DNA of 64,000 bases from Jacaranda mimosifolia (Eukaryota > Streptophyta > Magnoliopsida > Lamiales > Bignoniaceae): positions 6,862,507 to 6,926,506 of the forward strand of contig CM032121.1 in assembly GCA_018894105.1 (NCBI GenBank), read 5' to 3'. Both the position numbers and the translations under genes were made by a program. Of this stretch, positions 24,080-36,171 are shown piece after piece. Position 1 is the stretch's first letter. Each line of letters opens with the position of its first letter. The notes below the pieces were generated by a model. That model was not told the origin of the DNA. It was given only the letters and a program-made list of their open reading frames with translations, and ran no database searches.

Positions 24080-25260
24080 TTAGGTTTGGAAACCTAAGTT
24101 ACGCTAAGATATGATCCTCGGAATATGAAACTCTTGAGTTAGTGGAGAGTAAGCTTGTTTCTGAAATTTGAATGCGATTTGAAAGTTTTGAACTGGTGAA
24201 GAGTAAGCTTGACCTTGGAGTTGATTAGGACATGAATTTTTGGGAACAATGTTTGATCCGAAGGACGTGAAGGGTTATGATTGGGTGCGCAACTAATGTA
24301 TAATCCATAGCTCCTAAGGTATCAAGCATGTGACTCTTTGTGTTTTCGAAGGACAATACCTTTGGGAAATTACATTGAGTGTGAGCATGTTTGGGAACCT
24401 TTTAACTAGTATGAGTCAATAACCGGTTTAGATGGAGTTGAACTTGATGAGTAAAGGATCTTATTGGATCATTACTTGGATATACGAGTGTGTCGTGACT
24501 TAAGATACGGTTAATAGGGAAATGATATGTTAATGACTCAAATCTCTTTGGTGTATGGAATATTGAGATCAAATGAGGCTAAGGTTGACATGAAATTTTG
24601 GTTAGGATGTGAGCTTTTGGGCTATTGCTTGATGTTAAAAGAGTAAATGATTCGTCTTGGAATGGCCAACCAATACCTGATTCGCTACTCTTGAAATGTT
24701 GAGCATATGACTTTATTGGTGTTTGGTGGAACAATACTTTTAATGTTGTATTGTTATGCAGGTATATCTTATGACAATAGAACTTAAGAAACGAGGGATC
24801 ATTTTGGGATAATTAGCTTTTTGGTTTATACATATGGTTGAGATTAGTAAGATATTGTTATCTCGGATGAATTGATATTTTGACAACAGGATTGATCAGT
24901 GTAACTACCTTGTGGTAATTGTCAGGGAAACAAGGAATATTTTTCACAAGGTGAATCTGATATGCACGTTTTATTCCAATTTGTCAGATTGCTTATATAC
25001 TTAGGTTTGTTTCGTTTCGATTGTATTTTGCTCATGGAGTAATAAGGATGGCGTAATTTTTTGGCATAGGTCGGGCTGTTGTCCAGGCTGAACGAGCCGT
25101 CTATATTTCCTCTCTATCAGATTCGGTTGAGATGATCCTGGGCCATTCAAGCTGAAGGTAATAACTCCCGAGCTAGCACCTACCAGTCACCTTGAATTGT
25201 CCATGCTTGTATCTAGATATGTACATATTCTGACCGTTATTTTATGATCTGTTGAGTTGT

Positions 25261-25860
25261 TTCTTTCTCGACAGGTCCTTACCAATTTGTTATCAAGATT
25301 ATCCCTTACCAAATCCTTTGAACTTATTCTCCTGTTTTATCCTTGATATTCTCATATAAGACCACGTGATAAATATGGACTTCTGGCTTAGGCTGGAGAT
25401 AGTATGTTTTGTAATAGAACAGGGGTACAAATGTGTATACGGGTTCAAGTTAATGTTAAGCTTTAACTTAGAAATATTGTGGTATGTTAGGTTTGAATTT
25501 GTGAATTGCCGTATATGCTATATGATGAATATTGTGGGACCATTAATGGTATGTATATAGTACTAATGTTGAGATCTGTTTAAGTTGAAATCTGCTGCTA
25601 CTTGTGATGGACTTATGGGCCTATTAATTGTTTTAAGGATTAGATTTAATACTGAACTAGTGACATCTCAGCTTAGGGGTTATCTTGAGTGAGGTGCCAT
25701 GGAGGAGGTAAATTTCGTACTCGAATTTTAATTCGACTAAATTACCAAATGTGATTGAAGTTTTGGATTCAAGCTTGATCATAATACGAACTAAGATTGT
25801 TGAATTATGATTTAGCTCAAGTTACGAATTAGTTTCATAATTATTCAATATTGAACCCCA
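25261..25860 (+). repeat. Diverged LTR-like block inside the gypsy internal region
   Basis: 25,290-25,690 resembles the 3' part of the flanking LTRs (ACCAAATCCTTTGAACTTA, GAAATCTGCTGCTA, CTCAGCTTAGGG-TT-TCTTGAGTG). 25,705-25,860 resembles an LTR segment near 21,938-22,100. Identity is much lower than between the two outer LTRs, so this is an older relative incorporated into, or ancestral to, the element. The order (3' part before middle part) indicates rearrangement. Confidence 0.6.
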
Positions 25861-26101
25861 TCAACTCGAAAGGATACTTAAGGAATTTTGGCTTTAACTC
25901 ACAGATGAAGGTAGCTGAAGGTACCATCTAAGTTCTGATCCCTGTATTCCTTTTATTCTTGAAAGTCTTGAGGAACTAGAGTTGATGGACTTACTTAAGG
26001 TTAAGCTTGAATTGAAAACCATTTAGAATGGGTTAAACGATACCTAAGCTATGTAGGGATATGATTATTGGAATGTAGATTTTGGGCAGGAAAATTTGGT
26101 C

Positions 26102-26392
26102 ATGTGGAGATATAGGAAAGGAATCATCGTAGATAATATTGCATTTGAGAAGAGTGTGGAAGATTTGAAGAACGAAAATAAGGTCCTAAAGGAAGAAAAA
26201 GAAAATATTCGAAGATGGTGCTAAGGTCTTAAGAAGAAGTTGCATGATATGCATGAGGCCTTAAAGGATAGAAGAGCGAAATTAAGTTATTTAAAATCAG
26301 TACTTAGGGCAAGAAGTTATATGCCAGACAGATTAATGAAGAATATAGAGAAAGAGGAGATTGAATGTTGGGAGAAGCAAGAGTACTACTAG
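26102..26392 (+). pseudogene. Coiled-coil reading frame in the gypsy element, one internal stop
   Basis: From ATG at 26,102 a single frame runs to TAG at 26,390-26,392, interrupted only by TAA at 26,222-26,224. The ~96 codons are strongly charged with a heptad-like pattern (VEDLKNENKVLKEEKENI, then LKKKLHDMHEALKDRRAKL), typical of a coiled coil. It precedes the reverse-transcriptase remnant. It could be the end of a gag polyprotein, an additional element-borne frame, or captured host sequence. I do not recognise the family. Confidence 0.5.
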
Positions 26393-26499
26393 CTGAAGGC
26401 CAGAAAAGACCATGTAAAGTACTTACACATGATTCTCGGAGCTCTAAGAGAGGGCATCAGCTGTATGTAAAGTTTGTAAGTACAAATACTGGATAGAGA

Positions 26500-26850
26500 A
26501 TGTGGCTTTTCCTAGGCGCATAATATCCCGAGATGGGGTAGAAGATTGATTTCTCTGAAAAAGAGACAGTAGTCAACTGGAAGAGACCAGAAAACCTGAT
26601 CGAAGTTTGTAGTTTTCTGCATCTTGTCGGCTGTTACCAAACTTGTGAAGAACTTTTCTAATTAGTTGACATATTGACTAAATTAACTCAGAAAGGTCAA
26701 CTATTTGACCAAAATGAGAATCTGAATAGGAGATAGTGTTGATGGATGGAAATCCTAGAAGATTGTGATTTCTCCATCACCTATCACCCGAAAGGGCGAA
26801 TGTGGCGGCCAATGCCTCAAACCGAAAGGTTGGAATGGCTCACTTATTGG
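26500..26850 (+). pseudogene. Gypsy reverse transcriptase (3' end) and RNase H remnant
   Basis: Broken frames read VAF-RRIISRDGV, VDFSEKETVVNWKRPENLIEV-SFLHLVGCYQ, LTKLTQKGQLFDQNE and RWMEILEDCDFSITYHP, in that order. These correspond to the gypsy series VEFLGH-VS-GI, V-NWPRP--V-E-RSFLGLAGYYR, APLTKLTQK and RW-E-LEDYDF-I-YHPGK-NVVADALSR. Frameshifts fall between the blocks and the catalytic YVDD region is absent. Non-functional. Confidence 0.8.
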
Positions 26851-27069
26851 CAACAAAAGCATCAGAAAGACTAAAAACGGGTGTTGTATTAAAATTAATA
26901 CAAAGAGTAGGATTGCAGAGATAAGTGATGTCCGAATAAGAGGATAAAATGCAATAAGCCCTGAGCCAAAGATATATGGATGTTGAAACAAAAAGAAAGA
27001 TTTGGAAGTTTTGGAGAGTCTGACTTCAACACCAGACCAAGGTAATTTTTCTGTTCCGCAGAAGTAAGA

Positions 27070-27200
27070 TTGTTAAAAATGGCACACAAGTCAAGAGATA
27101 CGATGCATTTTAGAGGCATGAAAATGCATCAAGATTTGAAGAAGCAATTCTGGCAGAACGTAATGAAGGAAGAATGTAGATCGACTGATCGAATCTACTT
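27070..27200 (+). pseudogene. Gypsy integrase zinc-finger remnant
   Basis: The frame reads AHKSRDTMHFRGMKMHQDLKK then QFWQNVMKEE, matching the integrase N-terminal block normally read [30 protein letters not shown]. It stops before the C-x2-C half, and the catalytic D-D-E core is missing. Confidence 0.75.
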
Positions 27201-27255
27201 ATTTTTTGTCAGTCGTAACAATACTCAGATGAGAATCTGGGGACCAAATTCTTTT

Positions 27256-27268
27256 AACGGGGAAGGAG
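27256..27268 (+). promoter_or_regulatory. Polypurine tract of the gypsy element
   Basis: AACGGGGAAGGAG directly abuts the right LTR. Confidence 0.8.
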
Positions 27269-30200
27269 TGTAACACCCCTAATATTTGGTAATTTGAAAA
27301 ATAAGGATTTAGAAAGTAAAATATTGATTGATCGGATTTTAAGGCTGAAAAAATAAATAAAAAGGACTTGATTGCAAAAGTTTCGAAAGTTTAGGGGATT
27401 AATGTGGACAAGTTAGAAGTTAGAGGACCTTAAAATAATTAAATTTGGATTTGATTGCTCAAAAATGAAAATGCTGGGGGGTCAAAGTGTGAGAAATAGA
27501 AGTAGGAAGACTCAATTGAAGTCCGGGGACTAAATTAAAGGAGGTCTAAAAGTTTTGGGGTAATATTGAAGTTGGTTAGAACTTCTGGGGCTAAAGTGAG
27601 AAGGCTGAAAAGTACTTTTATATATATAGAATGAAGGACATATTTTTATTAAATTCTCAAAAAAGGCACAAAGCTCACCCCACCTGCGAATTGCCAAAAA
27701 ACGGCCATAAAGCTTGAAACTAAATCGATAGAAAGACTCCCCTCAGCTCAAGGATCACTCCCATACCAACTTTGACCAAAAACAACCGACGAAACGATTG
27801 AAGAAAGGAGACCAACGGCGGAGCTTGGAGGAGGTGGCGGTTCCGCCGCTTCCGGCGGCGAAAAAGGACTTGATTTAGGTGGGTTTTGGTCGCGGGCTAA
27901 GCTGGTGGTGGTGTCAATTTGGTGTTTTGACCGACGATGGCGGAGGAATTTTTTGTGGTGGCGTGACAGCGGCGGGTTAGGCTTCCACGGTGGTTTTGGG
28001 CTAAATTGGTCGACCAAACGACGTCCAAACCAGAAATTATTTGGGGGGTTTGGTTCCTGAGGTTGAGATGCGCAAGATGGTGGTATTTGTTCCCAGTTTC
28101 GGCAGTGGCGCGTGGCGGCAGTTTTGCTCGGAATTTAATTCTTGATTCGTCTGGACTAGCGCTAATGTGAGATTGGATCCTGGTTCGACCCAATTTGGGT
28201 AAATTTCAGTAATCAAATTTTGATTCGATTAAATTGTCAGATGTAGTTGGATTCCTTTTGAATGAAGCTGATTGTGACCTGAACTAAGAATGTTAAACCA
28301 TGATTTAGTCTAAGGTTATAGATTAATCTTGTAATTAATATAGTGTTGCATTTAATCGACTCGGATGAATTATCAGATTGTTGTTGAGGCTTTAAATAAG
28401 ATGTTAACATCCAGTTTATCGGCTTGTCGAGTTAAGGACTATGATAGGTGATTACCTTGAACAGTTGAGTGTAACATGGAAATTGAGAATTATGACTAAA
28501 CAGTTAGAGTAATTGAGGAACATGATAAAGATATTTAAGTGCATTGAGAATTATGATTGAGAAATCATAATCAATGTTGGGTTTAGATTATGTAATTCGA
28601 ACTTTAAGTCAATTGAAAAACAAGGTCATGGGTTGTTTAAACATTTAAGAATTATCAGGACTATGTTGGAATACCCTTAAATTTAATAATGACATTAGCT
28701 ATATTTATGGTTAAGTTTCAGAAGATTTGATTGTGAACTTATTCCTTTGATAGGTGATGAAGAAGTAGGTCCCACAGATTAATAGACTGCCGGTTGAGGT
28801 TGCTTTTTGAGACTTTTAAGCTGAGGATCCGCCAATCTGGCACTCTTGTACCTATCGCTTTTATTGATAAACCCCTGTGAGGGTTGGTATTGATTTGATC
28901 ATCGTATTCCATTTATACTGTTACCCCTGTGAGGGATCTATCGATTGGTGTCGCTTGTATGAGCTTATTCTGTATCTAACGTTGAACCCGTTGGGTTCTG
29001 CTGAATTGATATTTGTCTTGATTAACATTGTTTGATTATCGAACCCTATAAGGTTCTCTTGAATTTGAGACTATTTGGTTATACTCATGTTTATTGCTTT
29101 AAAGGTTTCCTATTTGTGTCAAAAGTTCTCTTAAATTGTTCATGTATCTTGCTTATTGGAATAGGCCTTGCCGGCCATTATTGGAAAATATTTTTTCTTG
29201 TAAATGGCAAATTTGGTAAAGTTCTGAAATGTTTATATTATTGCTTGAAAGGTTAAATTCTTATATGTTGGCATTATATATTTTCAACCCATGGGATGCC
29301 GTGGGCGGTTTTCGACTCATGGGACGCCATGGGCGGTTTTCACTTGGAGGGACGCCACTGGGGGTTTGGGCCCAGGGGCTAGGTTTGGAAGATGGTCGGG
29401 CGGAACGGACCGACGGACACAGGTCTTATGGCTAATACCCATCTACGATCCTAACTTATAGCTAGCTGGACGTAGCAAACTATGAGTGATGGGATCCGGC
29501 AAGTGACCGGCCATGCCATATCATCAAGTTATTACCCGCTAAGCTGAGTGCTCGAACAATAGAGCGATAAGGAAATCTTGTTTAGAGAGTACTGATGCCC
29601 AGTACTTGCAAGTTATAATTCAATCTGGGAGTAATAAGGTCGGAATGACCAACAATCTGTCAAGTTCGATATCATTTGTGTCATGTACTCTATTGATCAT
29701 GTTAAAGAAATTCTTGTTTATTACCGAATTCTATTCCTATTGAAAAGTCTTGCTTATTACCGAATTTTATTGTTGATTATTGTATCTCAATAGTTTTCCT
29801 TCGCATCTTATCATTTTCTTCTCCCTCACTAAGTCCTTTGGACTTACTCTCCTTTTTTTTTATTCTCTCAGACATGGATTAAGTGAAAGATTGGACTCCA
29901 AGCAAGACATGAATATTTGGTGATAGATCAGGTGTTGAATATATATATATATGGAATTATCTGATTGCTAAGCATGGACTTAAGACGCTGCAATATATCA
30001 TGCTGATATGGTCGACCTAAGGAACGTAAATATTTTGTTATGTACGAATGTGAATCATGGCATTTACTTAGTAGGTTGGCGAGTCTGTTAAGTTTGAAGT
30101 TCCGCTGCTTTTGATAAGTTGATTTTGAGATTTTGTAGCATGTATTTAGTATATATGTTGTATGTCACAGGAATGTTTAAGATTTGAATTTATTGTCTTA

Positions 30201-30347
30201 CGACAGGTTTGTTTAATTTGGAATCCGCTGCTATTTCTGATAAATTTAAACATTTAATTATGAACTATTGATTGATTTGTAGGTTCAATTTAAGATTGAA
30301 CTGAGCGGCGCCTCAACTTAGGTATTGTCCTGAGTGGGGGCGTTACA
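27269..30347 (+). repeat. Right LTR of the gypsy element
   Basis: Aligns with the left LTR over its whole length. It has one extra unit of the GGGA-GCC-TGGGCGGTTTTC motif near 29,290-29,350. Open frames at 27,748-28,193 (minus) are the counterparts of those in the left LTR and are not genes. Confidence 0.95.
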
Positions 30348-30352
30348 GTGCT

Positions 30353-30825
30353 TATGAATGAAAGATATAATGTTTTCATTTTTACAAGGCAATGGAAGTA
30401 AATAATGCTAAATTATGAAATTAAATCTTGTAAAAAGATGTTTTGGTTGTTGTTCTTTCTCTCGTTATTTTTATGATGCTTTGTGAAGCTTTTTATGAGA
30501 CGATGTGCTGTTGTATCAACTCAACTCTCACTATTTGTTTGATTGGTAGGTAACTCACCTTGAAAGGGATAATGTGGACGTCGATACTTCATCTTATCAC
30601 TCCAAGTAAGTTAATTCCTCAAACTAAGTTTACTTCTTTGAATTATGATTGATGCTCCACTCAGCTGATTTTTACTATTATCAACAACTTAAGTGCTAGA
30701 CTGCCTGCATGACAATACTTCTTGGTGTGTGATATACAGTGTCGTGGAGCATATTCTCTGGACTCGATTGATCCGTCCTTGGCAATTAGGTTTTATCGCA
30801 AGGACAAGAGTATGCATGCTATACT
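30353..30825 (+). repeat. Segmental duplication unit 1, continued
   Basis: Collinear with 54,788-55,261. Two coding-like pieces are shared by both units: 30,548-30,606 (THLERDNVDVDTSSYHSK, ending at a donor-like AAGTAAGTT) and 30,740-30,820 (SLDSIDPSLAIRFYRKDKSM). They may be decayed exons of an unidentified gene; no family recognised. Confidence 0.6.
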
Positions 30826-31446
30826 TGTCACGCCCCAAAATTTGGGACATGACAGAACAGGGATGCAAAAAGACTTAGAGACACTAAGTCTCAGATCCAA
30901 CAGAGCATGCTGAATTCCTAAAAATATTATTAAACAATCACAAAAGTAAATCGTTACAATAAAAGACAATTCAAATACTTGTCTTAGTAATCAAACTTGA
31001 GTACACAAGACCTCAAAGAAAATTTCCTAAGCAACTAGCTAGGAATCTTAAACATCAAATAAACTTATTCTAAAATACCAGTCTCTTATCACCATCCCCA
31101 AAAATTGCTCATCTTCCTCGTCCTGAACTAAGTTATTTGCAGTTGGTGAATCAATATCTTATGAGCAACACTTGGCCCAGTATATAAATCTCCTTATCCT
31201 CCTACCGAATTTGAGCATGTATAAATATCAAACATAAGAAAAAAAAATCTTTGAAGACAAGAATATTTTCTTTCATTTTTTTTTAAATAACAATGCAATG
31301 CAAAAATCAAGAATCATCTTATCAGAAAAATTCCAGGACATACTTTTAGAGTAATTCAAAGCAAAAATTACATGAAACTTTCAATTCATTAATTAACCAA
31401 AGTCATGAACTCTCGAGATTCTAATCAGTTATCTTGGCCAAGATCT

Positions 31447-31572
31447 TAACTATAATATCGTTAAGTGGCTTAAGAGGTCTTAACTACAACACCATTTAGA
31501 GTGGCTTCAGAGGTCTTAACTACAATGCCATTAAGACTGGCTTCAGAGGTCTTTACTACAACACCGTTAAGA
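31447..31572 (+). repeat. ~36-bp tandem array in element B
   Basis: Repeats of CTTAACTACAAYRCCRTTAAG followed by TGGCTTCAGAGGT-type sequence, about 3.5 units. The same array occurs inverted at 32,403-32,515 in the nested copy and, shorter, at 43,805-43,875 in element A. Confidence 0.85.
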
Positions 31573-31574
31573 GC

Positions 31575-33118
31575 TGCTATAATGCCCGAAAGTTTTATAT
31601 AAGTATATACATGTATACATATATAACATTATATAAACTAATTTCTTTAACCCAAATTGATTTAGTATAAATTAAATTATGTTGGAGTTAGGATTCTTTT
31701 GAATAAAGATTTAGTCATCAGCCTAACCACCTAATCATGAAAAGACTAGAATTCTATATTATCTTTCCATGATAAAATATATGATGAGTTATCATTATCT
31801 GGGATTGAGACTGGTCAAAACTATGATAGCGTTCTCTTCTCAAGAAGATAAGAGTTTTAGTTTCTTCAAATTACCTAGCCTGGTAAAATAAATACCCATA
31901 CAGTAGGAATTTGAGAAGCTATATGCAGAGGTGAGAAAAAACCAGATCATTTTATTTGAAAATCCATAGGAAATTTAATTCTTAGGTATTAACATTTTTC
32001 TTTCTTTATTTCGTGGAATTGGTGGAGGACACGTAAGTGGTAGATCAGACCTAAGAGAAGTCTTGAGTTTTAGTATTCTAAAGTAAGTAAACCTTGTTCT
32101 TTTTCTATTGAAAATATTCTTTTGCATGAATGATTTCCGCATTGAAAGTATGTGGTTATTTTTTATCTATGGTTTACTTGTAAAATTTTCCGTATACTAA
32201 TAATAAATTGTTGAAAAGATTTTTTTTTTTCCCGCATGCATAAAATTTACTTTTTAGGATTTGAGCATGTAAAAACAAATTATTTTGAATCTTGCATAAA
32301 ACATGTTCTCTTTAAATAAAAAGAATCTATAATCTTTGTTCTGAAAAACCGAGAAACCGTCGGTAGAAACGAATTTTGTAACTGTGCTACAAGGTTACAG
32401 TAGCAAAAGATTTTGAAGCCATTTAACGGCATTGTAGTTAAGATTTTGAAGCCACTTAACGGCGTTATAGTTAAGAATTCCGAAGCCACTTAATGGCGTC
32501 ATAGTTAAGACCTTGGCCAAGATAACCGATTAAAATCCCGAGAATTCATGAGCATTATTGATTAATGATTATTTATGATAAATCTATAATCTTTGTTCTG
32601 CATTATTCTAAAAGATTTGTTATTGACTCTGATAACATGATTATTTAATATTTTTATATCAATTGTTATATTTCTACAAAGTAAATATTTTGTTTTCAAT
32701 GATTTTTCATGATATTTATACTTGCTCAAATCCAGTAGAAAGAGAAATGAAATTTATTTACTGGGTGAAGTGTCGCTCATAAGTTATTAATCGATCTTTT
32801 TGTAAAAAACTTAGTCCAGGACGAGGAAGATGAGCAGTTTTGAGGATGGTGATAAGAGATTGGCATTTTAGAATAAGTTATTTGATGTTTAAGATTCCTA
32901 GTTAGTTGCTTAGAATTTTTTTTTGAGATCTTGGGTACTCAAGTTTGATTGTTTAGACAAGTGTTTGGAATTATTTCTCATTGTGACAATTTATTTTGGA
33001 ATTTGTCCAAATAAAATTTTGGGAATTCAGCATGTTCTGTTAGATCTGAGGCTTAGTGTCTCTGAGTCTTTGGGCTTAGGGGCATTGCCGTGTTATGTCC
33101 CGAATTTGGGGCATGACA
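31575..33118 (-). mobile_element. Element C: inverted related copy nested in element B (1544 bp)
   Basis: On the minus strand it starts TGTCATGCCCCAAATTCGGG and follows the element A/B 5' sequence for several hundred bases, including the AGACTCAGAGACACTAAGCC block. It ends GGGCATTATAGCA. It splits the tandem array of element B. The target-site duplication could not be resolved (AGAGC on the left against CAGCT on the right). No coding sequence. Confidence 0.75.
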
Positions 33119-33565
33119 CAGCTTCAAAGGTCTTAACTACAACACCGTTAAGACTGGCTTCAGAGATATTTTGCTAATGTAACCTCGTAGTATAGTTACG
33201 AAACTCGTTCCTACCGACAGTTTCTCGATTATTTAGAGCATTTACTATTTATTTCAATAAAGAATATTATGCTTTATGCAAGACTCAGAAAACTTTTGTT
33301 TTTACATGCTCAAATCCTAAAAATAAGTTTTATGCATGTGAAAAAGTCTTATGAATAGTTAAATATTTGCATATGGAAAATTCTATGACAATTAAACCAT
33401 TAGATTAAAACTTCAATATGCAAAAATCACCTATTTTTTACGCAGAAATCATTCCTATGCAGAAAAATATTTTTAATAGAAAAAGGAATAGAAATTTACT
33501 TACTATTTCATGCAGAAATCATTTATGCAAAGAGAATATTTTCAATAGAAGGAAGAAAAAAAAAA

Positions 33566-34247
33566 GGGATAATGTCATAAATGGTCCCTAAAGTTTTAGT
33601 TTAGAATCACTTTAGTTCTCAAACTTTAAAACTTCCTTTTTTAGTCCCTAACGTTTGGATTTAGTTTCAATCTAGTCCCTAAGTCAACTTTCCGGCAACT
33701 TTTTAAGGGCAAAATTGTCAATTTAGTTTTATATTTCACTTTAGTCCCTATACAAGGTTTTATGTTCCACTTTAGTCCCTATATAAGATTTTATGTTCCA
33801 ATTTAGTCCCTATCTTACTTTATTTGTTAATATATCACCCATCATACAATTAATATTATTAATTATAATAGTATCACAAATGATATTAATATACAATAAT
33901 ATATTATTTAATGTTAATAATAATATTAGTATCAATTATATATATACACATGCACATATATTTATAAAAAGAAAAAAAGAAAAAGAAAAAAAGTAACATA
34001 GGGACTAAATTGGAACATAAAATCTTATACAGGGACTAAAGTGAAACATAAAACCTTATATAGGGACTAAAGTGAAACATACAACTATAAATTGACAATT
34101 TTGCCCTTAAAAAGTTGCCGGAAAGTTGACTTAGGGACTAGATTGAAACTAAATCCAAACTTTAGGGACTCAAAAAGGAAGTTTTAAAGTTTGAGGACTA
34201 AAATGATTCTAAACTAAAACTTTATGGACCATTTATGACATTTGCCC
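33566..34247. mobile_element. Element D: foldback MITE (682 bp) with ~258-bp arms
   Basis: The left arm (33,566-33,826) starts GGGATAATGTCATAAATGGT. The right arm (33,990-34,247) is its near-perfect inverse, ending ACCATTTATGACATTTGCCC. Each arm holds three ~28-bp tandem units of TTTAGTCCCTATAYAAG-TTTTATGTTCCA. The loop is AT-rich. A-rich flanks resemble an ~9-bp target-site duplication, and element A has the uninterrupted site near 44,265-44,290. The long arms and 9-bp type site suggest a Mutator-like foldback element. Confidence 0.85.
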
Positions 34248-35336
34248 AAAAAAATTACTTACGCCAAAATCTTAAAACCCAAAGTTCCCCTCATATTTGA
34301 TCTACAACTTAAGCGTTCATCACTTAATTCTACGACAGAAAAATAGGATATTAGTACTCCAGAATGAAAATTCCTACGGAATTTTAAAGAACAAATAGAA
34401 AAATGGTATTTTCTTAACTCTGCATATGGCTTCTTTATTTCCTATTGTATGTGTATTTATACTACTAGGCTAGGTATTCTAGATAAACTAGAAGTCATAT
34501 CTTATTGAGATAAGAAGATCACTCTAGAATTATCCATCTATCCATAAATCCGAAAATTCCATAAAAATTAATTTTAGTCATCTTTAACTTGATGATCATG
34601 GACCTAAACCCATAATTACTACATAATAATTTGGTGGCTTATTTTCTACACTACTTATGGGTTTAATTATAACTTAAAATAAACTAAATAGACTGGACTT
34701 AATACATATAACAAGATATGGACCAAAGATTAATAGTTCTTTTATTATAAAGATATAATCAGGGCTTATATCATATTGTTAATTCCCAAAAAGAAACCCA
34801 ATCTTCTAAACATAATTTGTCTATCTCTGATGCTTGTTCATATACGATTCATAAAACTATGGCCCAAGTCAAATAACCTTGAATGAAAGACTAATTTTCA
34901 GCTCCAAAATTGATATCCATAGAGTCGCTAACTTAATCATTAATATAAAACTCAATAAATAAAGTTTCCATAAAATAATTGGCTTAATAATATCTACATC
35001 TTCAATAACAACCAAGCAATATTTACAAAATTATTAATAATCTAAAGTCTATATCCTCGAGATTGCAAGTAAAAATCAAGATAAGTGCTTAAAATAGGAT
35101 CCTTAATAACCCCAAAAAGAATTCAGTTTTTATCACATATTTATTTTCAATTAAGATCCCTTAAATGTTGATTGAGTTCCAAATAAATTTGTAAGCTCAA
35201 ATTTCTAAGAGAAGAGCAATCCAAAAATATCAGTGAAAAAAATCAAGATCGACTAATATTACTTCATTATTCCTACCATCAAATATCGTATCCATACTAT
35301 AATAATTCCTATAAAAACTTGGGGTATTGCAATACT

Positions 35337-36171
35337 ATAGCATTTTTCAATTTTCTCTTTTTCCATTTTTCCATCAAAGTTGTCAACCAATAGGATTGAA
35401 CCCATTCTTCAACTTGTGGTAGGTGATTTTGATGACTTCTGTTCACACGCATCAAATTTAATTGATCAATCAAATGGCGCTCCACTATTTACAATTGCTA
35501 AGACCTGCAATTCTTCAAAGCCGACCAACTACCAGAGCACGTTGAGAGATAATGCTATGAGACTCGAGATTATGATCCTGTAGATGAACTATCTAATGAT
35601 GGATCGGAGGATTTTGCACAGGAAGATGACTAGCAAATCCTTTGATTCTGAAATTAAGGTGAATTGGGAATTAATAAGCCGTATATAACCTCACAAGCCG
35701 TAAGCTTGTTTTGTGTATGCAATCAAACTATCTCTTTGCAACCAAAAATTTGTGTTGCTTTCCCTATAAAGATAGAATTATTTTATTTGTTAGATTTTTC
35801 TCCATTTTAATTCATTCTTTTGACGAAAAACTTTCAAGGAAAACGATCTGTGTGCTTTCCCAATTATTTGTCGATTTAGAATTCTTATTTCAAATCAGAC
35901 ATATATAAATACGACTAAATGTATATATGAGGTACGTGGGTAGATAATCCACAAAGGGTGGGGACGGACATCTGGGGGCCAAGGACCGATTTCCACCAGT
36001 CCTTTTTCTTTTTCTATCGTCTGCTTTTTCATTTCAAAAGTGCCTTTAAAAGACAAAACACATTTGTGTTTTTTATTTCACAATTATTGATCCTGCAAAT
36101 TAATTAAGCCAACACAAATATCACAATATCTCCTCTCATTTTCTCAATTTTCAATCCCAAGTTATTAAACA
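35337..36171 (+). repeat. Unit 1 upstream flank of the R1-type NLR
   Basis: Collinear with the unit 2 flank (55,267-55,860 and 57,085-57,255), with repeat Q1 at 35,477-35,750. The last ~135 bases before the NLR start, including GATCCTGCAAATxAATTAAG and TCCCAAGTTATTA, are strongly conserved between the units, suggesting the 5' leader and core promoter. No clear TATA box was fixed. A short coding-like piece (DFDDFCSHASNLIDQSNGAP, from 35,425) is shared with unit 2 and unrecognised. Confidence 0.65.

Larger units (their letters stand above)
21005..30347 (+). mobile_element. Ty3/gypsy LTR retrotransposon (9343 bp), degenerate
   Basis: LTRs at 21,005-24,064 (3060 bp) and 27,269-30,347 (3079 bp) are closely similar. 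They begin TGTAACACCCC and end GGGGGCRTTACA, so each LTR has an ~11-bp inverted terminus. The target-site duplication GTGCT is exact (21,000-21,004 and 30,348-30,352), and the empty site is visible at 54,783-54,787 in the paralogous unit. Internal DNA is only 3204 bp: a tRNA-Met-type primer site, a diverged LTR-like block, a coiled-coil frame, and broken reverse transcriptase/RNase H and integrase pieces. Most of gag and pol is missing, so it is non-autonomous. Fragment order (RT, RNase H, integrase) is that of gypsy. Confidence 0.95.
30826..35331 (+). mobile_element. Element B: LTR-like TG...CA element (4506 bp with nested insertions)
   Basis: It starts TGTCACGCCCCAAAATTTGG and ends ACTTGGGGTATTGCA, with an exact 5-bp target-site duplication ATACT (30,821-30,825 and 35,332-35,336). 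The corresponding empty site in unit 2 is ATCCT at 55,262-55,266. It is the same family as element A (43,181-51,739). Two later insertions interrupt it: an inverted related copy (31,575-33,118) and a foldback element (33,566-34,247). Without them about 2.28 kb remain. There is no coding sequence. It is best read as a solo LTR or a large non-coding LTR element of a TGTCACRCCCC family. Confidence 0.85.
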
